5,879 nucleotides of DNA from Chloroflexota bacterium (lineage in GTDB: Bacteria > Chloroflexota > Anaerolineae > Anaerolineales > Villigracilaceae), in the NCBI GenBank assembly GCA_021796315.1, contig JAJYOH010000402.1, positions 1 through 5,879 of the forward strand. The letters are read 5' to 3'. Below the pieces are notes generated by a model that was given only the letters and a program-made list of their open reading frames with translations, ran no database searches and had not been told where the DNA came from. Numbering within the stretch: the stretch's first letter is position 1; each line of letters begins with the position of its first letter. This document shows positions 1-4,649 of this stretch, one piece after another. The position numbers and the translations under genes are program-made.

Positions 1-2
1 TA

Positions 3-53
3 GAAACGCTGCAGGCCCACGTTGCCGTTTACGAGTTAACCCAGAATCCGTAA
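3..53 (+). CDS. Possible C-terminal tail of an upstream gene (partial, unrecognised)
   Basis: A frame open from the window edge reads [16 protein letters not shown] and then stops at TAA (51-53). Ten of fifteen codons end in G or C, as in the intact genes further on, and an inverted repeat follows 15 bases later, as it might at the end of a gene. Sixteen residues are too few to assign a family; a helical C-terminus is all that can be said. It could equally be a chance open frame, because the whole left end of the window is decayed sequence. Confidence 0.25.
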   Translation, partial: ETLQAHVAVYELTQNP

Positions 54-68
54 GACGCCGCCCCATGC

Positions 69-109
69 GCGCATCAGCGGAAGCGGAGTGAAGCCATCCG
101 CTGATGCGC
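69..109. repeat. 13-bp perfect inverted repeat (hairpin)
   Basis: GCGCATCAGCGGA (69-81) is the exact reverse complement of TCCGCTGATGCGC (97-109), with a 15-base loop. A shorter palindrome, ATGCGCGCAT (65-74), overlaps the left arm. No T-run follows on either strand, so it is not a canonical intrinsic terminator, although its place just after the stop at 51-53 would suit one. It could also be a small palindromic dispersed repeat or a rearrangement scar next to the pseudogene that follows. Confidence 0.45.
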
Positions 110-153
110 ACTGTGAGTTCGCTGAATTCAGCCACAACAAAAAGGAATATAAG

Positions 154-476
154 ATGGACAACCAAAAATTCATGCAGAAGTCAATTGGAGTGATATTGAC
201 CATTCCGTTCTTGGCGGGATGTGGCGCGCCCGCGGCCATGCCCATTGGCGGTCAGGGCTACTTATTCGGGCGTGGCAACCAGCAAATCAGCCCGCAAATC
301 ATCCGCAGCGTCGGTAAGGAAAATATAATCGTCATCAGCACATCGAATAAAATTGTCTCTCTCCAAGGAAGACCATTGCTGGTTGATTCAGGGATCAGAA
401 AGTTGATCAAGCCTTGCAGGGATTCGTTAAAGTCTTAACCGGCCACAACCGGAGTATGATCTACCGGGTTTCCTAG
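154..476 (+). pseudogene. Frameshifted C-terminal remnant of an ATP-NAD kinase-like gene, with a lipoprotein-like N-terminus
   Basis: Translation from ATG 154, preceded by AAAAAGGAATATAAG (a good ribosome site), gives 94 residues to a stop at 436-438. Residues 1-27 look like a lipoprotein signal (hydrophobic run, then LAGCG). From about residue 28 the sequence changes character: [18 protein letters not shown], then [12 protein letters not shown] and GRPLLVDSG. These match the C-terminal block I know from the predicted ATP- or polyphosphate-dependent NAD kinases (COG3199, ATP-NAD/AcoX kinase superfamily). The expected continuation is present in the next frame from GAT 393: [18 protein letters not shown], ending in YRVS and TAG at 474-476. 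One base has therefore been lost around 391-393. The catalytic N-terminal two thirds are absent. I read this as a dead chimera: the start of a lipoprotein-like frame joined near 220-238 to a kinase tail. The kinase assignment is quite sure. Whether the signal peptide is real or accidental is not. Confidence 0.72.
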
Positions 477-713
477 CACTACGCGTGTTGAGAGTATTCG
501 CTAATTTTCAGCTATATCCGCTGTGGATTGAAACTCAAGCGCAGGCCGAAGTTGATGATGGGGAAATATACAGCGATCTAATAGATTCTATTCAGTTGAA
601 GGCGATTATTCCTAGTCGCCATCTAATGATGTTGAAAGTTCTGTTTATTGCCTCACGATGCCGTCTCCAGAGCATACGTGTTGTCGGGGACATTATTTAT
701 TCCTTAGCTTCGT
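477..713. other. Non-coding or decayed stretch with no recognised gene
   Basis: All frames on both strands were read. The plus frame from 485 (78 residues) has no Shine-Dalgarno sequence, no family I recognise and runs into the antisense of the GH130 scrap. On the minus strand a 33-residue frame (592-693, beginning MSPTTRMLWRRHREAINRTF) follows AAGGAATAAATA, which could serve as a ribosome site; it is basic and helical but unrecognised. No tRNA, CRISPR repeat or insertion-sequence ends are visible. The flanking gene scraps suggest this is degraded coding sequence. Confidence 0.5.
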
Positions 714-866
714 TCATTTAACTAACCACCGAAGCATAGCACGAACACTCCCTGTAGCCATGGCAATGCTCGTATCCGCAGCTCCATAGTAAAGGTTAAG
801 ACTATCTCCGTCGGGCCGCAGGCCGATGCAAATAAGAGCGCGGATAATATCAATGAAGTGTTTTTC
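714..866 (-). pseudogene. C-terminal fragment of a GH130-family glycosidase/phosphorylase
   Basis: Reading the minus strand from 866 to the TGA at 714-716 gives about 50 codons, including DGDSLNLYYGAADTSIAMAT and then GSVRAMLRWLVK before the stop. The YYGAADT-x-x-A-x-AT motif followed by a helix ending in LxxL/W is characteristic of the C-terminus of glycoside hydrolase family 130 (beta-mannoside phosphorylases and relatives). These enzymes are normally above 300 residues; here only the last strand and helix remain. The frame continues upstream only to a TAG beside the end of the SGNH gene and has no start codon. It is a remnant cut off by a rearrangement whose junction lies near 866, and the SGNH gene now occupies the place of the missing part. 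The homology is to the motif as I know it and was not aligned. Confidence 0.6.
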
Positions 867-1953
867 ATGGGCAAGCTTTTTGGATTGACGGTGCTAACAT
901 AGCGGCAAGCTGCCGTTCGCCTTCGGGGTTGAGATGCAGAGGCGTGTTGGTGTAATAATCCGACGAGAACTTGTCCCACAGATCGAGATAGTTCCAGTCA
1001 TTTTGTGTCGCGGCCGCACCAAGGATTTGACGATATTGGTCATAGACCCAGCGGGGATAATAAAAGTTGTAGTAGATATCGCTATTCGGCACGTCTTTGG
1101 CGATCATGATCGGTTCATTGACCAGGATGACAGGCACGTTCTTCGCAAGAAGATAAAAATCCTGGACCTCATCAATCGAAATTTGTTGAGGTGTTACCGT
1201 CGGCGGATTCATACCCTCGAATTTCAAGTCGCTGGGTAATTCTGTGGGGACATTATCGTAGGTAGTTTGTATCTGATCGACGCCGGTCGCTAACTGGACG
1301 AGGCTGTAAAGTTGATATCGCAATACGCGAAAGAGCTCGCGCTGTGGGTCGAGGATTTTATCGGAAGGTGATTCGGGCTGAAGGTTTCTGGGCAAAAAAT
1401 GAAAGCGCGCATTGAGACTGTAAAGTTCGTCCGGGTTCTGGCCGATCAGCCAGTGATCGATACGTGTCTTTGGCATAAGTGTGTAGAGCGTCACCGGCCA
1501 GATGATCAGATCAGGCTGGTAGTTCATGGCCTTGTCAAGGATCATCAAATCTTTTGTGGCCGATGAGCGCGGGTAACTCAGGTTGTAAACCTGTATTTTT
1601 TTGTTTCCACAAGTCAGGTCGAGCGCATTAAGTTGACCGGAGATCGTCTGTCCCGGCTGAAGCAAAAGGCCCCACATGGCTGAATCTCCAAGCAGGAGCA
1701 CGCGGAATTCATTATCAGCTTTCGGTTGCGAAACGATATGCGATGCGAACATTGCATCCAAATTGCCGACATCAAGCGCAGCGTCTTCAGGCGCGTGCGT
1801 GCTGGTGGGGAAGCGTTCCCGTTTGATTCCCAGCAGAGCATAAACGTTTAACAGGCTTATATCGGGTCGAAAACTTAAGAAGACAAGTTCCACCAACAGG
1901 AAAATGATAATTCCTTTGATGAAAATTCGTCCGGCATTGATGTTTTGAATCAT
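865..1953 (-). CDS. Membrane-anchored SGNH/GDSL-hydrolase-like protein
   Basis: A 362-residue protein. Residues 9-29 form one hydrophobic membrane segment near the N-terminus, preceded by few charges, so the rest probably lies outside the cytoplasm. RVLLLGDSAMWG (residues 84-95) is the block I motif of SGNH hydrolases, with Ser91 as the likely nucleophile. Asn124 in VYNLSYPRS could be the block III Asn. LHLNPEGERQLA (339-350) is block V, with His340 as the likely base. The usual Asp three residues before that His is Thr337 here; Asp332 is the nearest acid, so the catalytic triad is uncertain. Proteins of this build include esterases and AlgJ/DltD-like partners in O-acetylation or D-alanylation of surface polymers, but no MBOAT acyltransferase gene is adjacent, so the substrate is unknown. 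The frame is open up to 2040, but an upstream start would lie in the nirK terminator. ATG 1953 immediately precedes the membrane segment and was chosen; it has no Shine-Dalgarno sequence. The gene appears monocistronic. Confidence 0.8.
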   Translation of the reverse strand: MIQNINAGRIFIKGIIIFLLVELVFLSFRPDISLLNVYALLGIKRERFPTSTHAPEDAALDVGNLDAMFASHIVSQPKADNEFRVLLLGDSAMWGLLLQPGQTISGQLNALDLTCGNKKIQVYNLSYPRSSATKDLMILDKAMNYQPDLIIWPVTLYTLMPKTRIDHWLIGQNPDELYSLNARFHFLPRNLQPESPSDKILDPQRELFRVLRYQLYSLVQLATGVDQIQTTYDNVPTELPSDLKFEGMNPPTVTPQQISIDEVQDFYLLAKNVPVILVNEPIMIAKDVPNSDIYYNFYYPRWVYDQYRQILGAAATQNDWNYLDLWDKFSSDYYTNTPLHLNPEGERQLAAMLAPSIQKACP

Positions 1954-1960
1954 GCCGCTA

Positions 1961-1989
1961 ATTATACTCTTGGGAATATTCCCAATATC
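1961..1989 (-). promoter_or_regulatory. Candidate promoter and palindromic operator of the SGNH gene
   Basis: On the minus strand a perfect TATAAT (1961-1966) lies 7 bases before ATG 1953, so transcription would begin at or next to the start codon. The -35 region (about 1984-1989, GATATT) is poor. Between them lies TTGGGAATATTCCCAA (1970-1985), a perfect 16-bp palindrome centred near -23, where a bound protein would block polymerase. It is not a terminator, because the nirK hairpin lies separately at 2000-2033. Confidence 0.5.
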
Positions 1990-1999
1990 AGCAGATAAC

Positions 2000-2033
2000 A
2001 AAACGGCCTGCGAATTTTTTCGCAGGCCGTTTT
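2000..2033. terminator. Intrinsic terminator of the nirK operon (bidirectional form)
   Basis: AAAACGGCCTGCGAA (2000-2014) pairs perfectly with TTCGCAGGCCGTTTT (2019-2033) around a TTTT loop. The stem is 15 bp with a GC-rich core flanked by A and T runs, so it has a short U-tract in both directions. It begins 13 bases after the nirK stop on the minus strand. No plus-strand gene ends nearby, so its working role is to end the nirK transcript and insulate the SGNH gene. Confidence 0.85.
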
Positions 2034-2046
2034 GATTCACATCAAT

Positions 2047-3489
2047 TTAGTGTCCACTGCCGGGCATGGGCGTGCCATTGAATATTTCGAGCGCGGGGGG
2101 ACCGTCTACGATCAGGTAACCGGCCAGTCCGCGTTGCAGACGGGAAAGTGCGTGGTCCACAAGGATGTAGCGTCCCGGCACTTGAAGACCAAACTCAACG
2201 ATGGTCGCGCCGCCGGGCGGGACGAGCGTGGTCTGCACATTGGTCAGCGGAGGAGAGGTAACCGATGCGAGGTTGTAAACCCGGTCGAAGATTTCGCCGA
2301 TTACATGGAAAGCAGATGTCTTGTTCGGGCCGCCTACGCCGAAGAAGATGCGGACTGTCTCGCCGACCTTGGCTTTGAGCGGATGATTGATGGTCAGAGC
2401 GCCGACTGCACCGTTCAAAACATAATAGTCAGGCGTTTCGTTCAATAACTTGTCCACGTCGGGCATCTGTATACCCTTGTCGCCAAATTTGCCGCTCGTA
2501 TAGATTTCGCCCTGCATTACATAAAATTCGCGGTCAACCTTTGGCAGGCCGCCCTCCGGCTCGACCAGGATCATGCCATACATTCCATTGGCGATATGCT
2601 CTGCAACCATCGGTGTGGCGCAGTGATAGACATACAGGCCGGGAATAAGGGCCTTGAAGGTGAACATGGTTTCCTTGCCGGGCGCAGTGTTCGTGAAGAC
2701 TGCGCCGCCTCCGGGGCCGGTCACGGCGTGGAAATCCACAGAGTGGGACATTATGCTGCTGTTATTATTCTTCAAATGGACTTCGACTGTGTCGCCAACG
2801 CGCACGCGGAAGAACGGGCCGGGAACCTTGCCATTAAATGTCCAATAATCGAAAGTGACTCCGTCCGCCAACTGGCCTTTGACTTCCATGGCTTCCAGGT
2901 CAATACGGACGTTCATCGGGGCGCGGTTGCCAATGGGCGCGGGCAGATCGGTTGGGTCGCGCGAAATGTCAACCCCGGTGTCAGGAGCGCCCGTTGGAAC
3001 GGCAGCCGCTACCTGGGTCGCAGGTGAAGCAGCACTCATATCCATTGCTGGAGATGCCGTTGTTGGAGCGCTGGCGACTGCAGGGCCATCCACTACAAAC
3101 TTGCCTTCCATACCCGCCTGCCGATGGCCGGGAATGTTACAGAAATATGGGAACGTACCGCCTTTGTCAACGCCAAAATCAATTGTGATACTGCTGCCTT
3201 GTCCATTTACATGCGGCGAATCGACATCGAAATCGGGCATTGCAAAATTATGTTCGGAGCCGTCGCCGCTGTCCAGTTTAATTTCAACGATATCGCCAAC
3301 TTTGGCTTTAAGCGGAGGATTGATTACTCCATCGATCACACCACCAACGCCGATGAAGACCATCTTTCCATCCGTGATGCCGGTCTTCAATTCGTAGGAT
3401 ATTTTGCTTTGTTGATTCGTTTGTCCGCATGCGGAAACCAACAGCCCGATCAATAGAATGAACGAGAATAACTTGAGCCTTTGTTTCAT
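2047..3489 (-). CDS. nirK: Copper nitrite reductase, AniA type, with an extra N-terminal cupredoxin domain (lipoprotein)
   Basis: This 480-residue protein reduces nitrite to nitric oxide on the outer face of the cytoplasmic membrane. Residues 1-21 are a lipoprotein signal (LLVSAC, lipidated Cys21). Residues about 30-135 are a plastocyanin-like cupredoxin with a complete type 1 copper set: His80, Cys117, His122, Met127. A Pro/Ala/Thr-rich linker (136-190) leads to the two-cupredoxin NirK core. There the type 1 ligands are His249, Cys290, His298 and Met303; the type 2 ligands are His254, His289 and His446; the catalytic pair is Asp252 and His395. The eight-residue Cys-to-His spacing (CATPMVAEH), the HIANGMYGMILVEP segment and FHVIGEIFD match AniA of Neisseria (class II CuNIR). 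All key residues are present, so the enzyme should be active. The N-terminal domain probably feeds electrons to the core. The start is firm: AAGGAG precedes the ATG, which overlaps the stop of the upstream DUF1858 gene (ATGA). Typical AniA-type enzymes lack the first domain, which explains the greater length. Confidence 0.95.
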   Translation of the reverse strand: MKQRLKLFSFILLIGLLVSACGQTNQQSKISYELKTGITDGKMVFIGVGGVIDGVINPPLKAKVGDIVEIKLDSGDGSEHNFAMPDFDVDSPHVNGQGSSITIDFGVDKGGTFPYFCNIPGHRQAGMEGKFVVDGPAVASAPTTASPAMDMSAASPATQVAAAVPTGAPDTGVDISRDPTDLPAPIGNRAPMNVRIDLEAMEVKGQLADGVTFDYWTFNGKVPGPFFRVRVGDTVEVHLKNNNSSIMSHSVDFHAVTGPGGGAVFTNTAPGKETMFTFKALIPGLYVYHCATPMVAEHIANGMYGMILVEPEGGLPKVDREFYVMQGEIYTSGKFGDKGIQMPDVDKLLNETPDYYVLNGAVGALTINHPLKAKVGETVRIFFGVGGPNKTSAFHVIGEIFDRVYNLASVTSPPLTNVQTTLVPPGGATIVEFGLQVPGRYILVDHALSRLQRGLAGYLIVDGPPALEIFNGTPMPGSGH

Positions 3490-3722
3490 CTTTCGCTCCT
3501 TATTAAAGTAAGTTGATTTGTTCGGACGGCCTGCTGTAATTCACCGAGGAGATCATCTGGTGCGAGCCCGTAAGCTTTTGCTACATCTTCAAGCGTGCAG
3601 AGACGTGTCAGATAGCATCCCACGCAAGCAGTTTTGTGTTTGATAAAAACACTTGAAATTTGCCGCCCCAATTCCAAGGTTTCGGCAACAGTGAGATTTG
3701 GAGAAAACTGCAGGTTGTCCAT
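3486..3722 (-). CDS. DUF1858-domain protein (redox-disulfide, ScdA N-terminal-like)
   Basis: A 78-residue soluble protein that is essentially one DUF1858 domain. It starts with TVAETLELGRQISSVFIKH and carries the hallmark ACVGC (Cys33, Cys36), followed by TLEDVAKAYGLAPDDLLGEL. Cys42 is an extra cysteine. The domain occurs alone, beside hybrid-cluster proteins (as a putative redox disulfide), and at the N-terminus of ScdA/RIC proteins that repair iron-sulfur centres after nitric oxide damage. Its precise biochemistry is not established. It is the first gene of the nirK operon: its TGA overlaps the nirK ATG by 4 bp, so translation is probably coupled. A role in NO stress, redox sensing or NirK maturation is an inference from this pairing. 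ATG 3722 lacks a Shine-Dalgarno sequence but begins where the family normally begins. Confidence 0.85.
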   Translation of the reverse strand: MDNLQFSPNLTVAETLELGRQISSVFIKHKTACVGCYLTRLCTLEDVAKAYGLAPDDLLGELQQAVRTNQLTLIRSER

Positions 3723-3731
3723 AGTGTGTGC

Positions 3732-3774
3732 AGAATATCACTTTTCCCCAGGCTCGTCTTTGCGCTAGCGCAAA
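3732..3774 (-). promoter_or_regulatory. Candidate promoter and CRP/FNR-type operator of the DUF1858-nirK operon
   Basis: TTTGCGCTAGCGCAAA (3759-3774) is a perfect 16-bp palindrome. Read as TTGCG-N4-CGCAA it has the 5-4-5 layout of FNR/DNR sites (TTGAT-N4-ATCAA) with different inner bases. On the minus strand a -10-like TATTCT (3732-3737; overlapping alternative GATATT, 3734-3739) would place the transcription start near 3725-3727. The centre of the palindrome would then lie at about -39.5 to -41.5, the usual place for a class II CRP/FNR activator. No good -35 box is seen, as expected for an activator-dependent promoter. The regulator encoded at 3817-4509 is the obvious candidate binder. Confidence 0.6.
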
Positions 3775-3811
3775 TAAAAGACCATGCGAAGGTTTCAAAC
3801 CTTCGCATGGT
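3773..3811 (-). terminator. Intrinsic terminator of the CRP/FNR-family regulator gene
   Basis: ACCATGCGAAGGTTT (3781-3795) pairs perfectly with AAACCTTCGCATGGT (3797-3811), effectively a 12-13 bp stem with a small loop. On the minus strand it starts 6 bases after the regulator stop and is followed by CTTTTATTT, a U-rich tail. It ends just before the palindrome of the nirK promoter (3759-3774), so the regulator and the nirK operon are separate transcripts. Confidence 0.8.
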
Positions 3812-3816
3812 TATGA

Positions 3817-4509
3817 TTACTTTTCCAATCCGTCTGCGATCCTGACCAATCCATGCGGATTTTTGATGTGGATCTGTTCGCGTCCGGTCTCGACCACGGC
3901 CTGCCGCTCCCATTCGGCCAATACCCGGCTGACGGTGTAAAGCGTCGTCCCGGACATTTCAGCTACATCCTGTCTTGAAAAGGATAACTCAATTCCTTCT
4001 CCAACCTTTTGGCCGGACTGAACTGTCAGTCGCAGGAGAACACGAGCGATACGTTGTTCGACGCGTTCCGTGGCAAGCTCGCGGTAGCGCGCCTGCATTT
4101 CCTGGATGTAGGATGTCATCAAGTTCATTAAGTCCAGCGAAATATATGGCCGGGTTTGGATCATTTCATGCAGGAAAGTACTCTTGATCGCCAAAGCTGT
4201 GCTATTTTCCAAAGTCTGGGCGCTGGCAGGGTAGGTGGCCTCTGCACGGACAGCCCCGAGCGCCCCGAACATTTGCCAGGGATAGATCGTGCGTAAATTG
4301 ACTTGCTGACCGTTTGGGTTGGATTGCATAAGTTTGACCTGTCCACTGGTCAGCACGTATAAATAACTTGCCGGATCACCCTGCAAGAAGAAAAACTCCC
4401 CATCTTCCACGGAGCGCGTAATGCTATTCCCGACAATCAAGGCCAGATCATCATCGGTTGCGTTTTTAAAGACAATAACCCGGCGCAGGTCCTTTGGCAA
4501 AAAATTCAT
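3817..4509 (-). CDS. CRP/FNR-family transcription regulator (cysteine-free)
   Basis: A 230-residue protein with the standard CRP plan. Residues about 15-115 form the cyclic-nucleotide-binding-like beta-roll (DGEFFFLQGDPASYLYVLTS, GQVKL). Residues about 120-155 are the long dimer helix. Residues about 165-225 are the winged helix, with FSRQDVAEMSGTT followed by the recognition helix LYTVSRVLAEWE. There is no cysteine in the protein, so it cannot carry an FNR-type 4Fe-4S cluster; a DNR/NnrR-like NO or haem sensor, or another ligand, is more likely. Where FNR has Glu209 in the recognition helix this protein has Tyr191, while Ser194 and Arg195 are kept, which suggests a non-standard operator. Its neighbour is the DUF1858-nirK operon on the same strand, and it is divergent from csoR. 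It is the likely activator of nirK by position. ATG 4509 has no Shine-Dalgarno sequence. The closest functional class cannot be named from sequence reading alone. Confidence 0.9.
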   Translation of the reverse strand: MNFLPKDLRRVIVFKNATDDDLALIVGNSITRSVEDGEFFFLQGDPASYLYVLTSGQVKLMQSNPNGQQVNLRTIYPWQMFGALGAVRAEATYPASAQTLENSTALAIKSTFLHEMIQTRPYISLDLMNLMTSYIQEMQARYRELATERVEQRIARVLLRLTVQSGQKVGEGIELSFSRQDVAEMSGTTLYTVSRVLAEWERQAVVETGREQIHIKNPHGLVRIADGLEK

Positions 4510-4515
4510 AGCCCG

Positions 4516-4544
4516 ATTTTACACTGAAAAAACATGACAATCAT
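4516..4544 (-). promoter_or_regulatory. Candidate promoter of the CRP/FNR-family regulator gene
   Basis: On the minus strand TAAAAT (4516-4521) matches the -10 consensus at five of six bases and lies 6 bases before ATG 4509, so transcription would start at or beside the start codon. The -35 position (about 4539-4544, ATGATT) is weak. A short dyad ATGA-N3-TCAT (4534-4544) overlaps it. The neighbouring csoR promoter begins only a few bases further right, so the two polymerase sites are nearly back to back. Confidence 0.45.
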
Positions 4545-4546
4545 CC

Positions 4547-4576
4547 TTGACGAGTTTAGCTCCCCGGTTGTATCAT
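4547..4576 (+). promoter_or_regulatory. Promoter of the csoR-copZ-copA operon
   Basis: TTGACG (4547-4552) and TATCAT (4571-4576) are separated by 18 bases and each match the sigma-70-type consensus at five of six positions. The predicted start, about 4583, falls within the GC-rich dyad that follows. This leaves a leader of roughly 65 bases before csoR. The arrangement fits repression by CsoR without copper and release with copper. Confidence 0.65.
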
Positions 4577-4579
4577 CAT

Positions 4580-4607
4580 CTTACCCGACCCCCCTGGGGG
4601 GGGTAAG
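4580..4607. promoter_or_regulatory. CsoR-type copper operator
   Basis: CTTACCC (4580-4586) is mirrored by GGGTAAG (4601-4607) about a centre at 4593.5, with a C-run and G-run between them (CCCCCC T GGGGGGGG). Known CsoR operators have this form: a TA-containing flank, a run of C, a run of G, and a TA flank. It covers the predicted transcription start of the csoR operon and lies 66 bases upstream of csoR, so autorepression is expected. Confidence 0.8.
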
Positions 4608-4649
4608 GATTATCGGTAATGACGTGTCACGAAAGAAGAGAGAGGCTCT

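Noticed and set aside
36..245. A 69-residue minus-strand frame
   Set aside because: It is opposite the hairpin and the kinase pseudogene, with no ribosome site or recognisable domain.
485..721. A 78-residue plus-strand open frame
   Set aside because: It has no ribosome site and no recognisable motif, and lies within decayed sequence. Its last codons are antisense to the GH130 remnant.
722..868. A 48-residue lipoprotein-like frame on the minus strand with lipobox FASACG, overlapping the SGNH stop by ATGA
   Set aside because: The adjacent frame in the same bases carries the GH130 C-terminal signature. After the signal-like part this frame has no family likeness and ends quickly, so it is probably an accidental frame.
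1954..2040. N-terminal extension of the SGNH frame to an ATG at 2040
   Set aside because: It would translate the nirK terminator hairpin and the palindromic promoter region, and would put 29 non-conserved residues before the membrane anchor.
2032..3456. Several plus-strand open frames of 64-180 residues opposite nirK
   Set aside because: They are antisense shadows of a fully supported gene in GC-rich sequence, with no motifs of their own.
3589..3940. Minus and plus open frames of 61-101 residues across the regulator end and the DUF1858 start
   Set aside because: They cross the regulator terminator and the nirK promoter palindrome and overlap two supported genes in other frames.
4534..4544. 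Short ATGA-N3-TCAT dyad as a regulator binding site
   Set aside because: Four-base arms are expected by chance at this length, and it does not match either of the two longer palindromes in the window.
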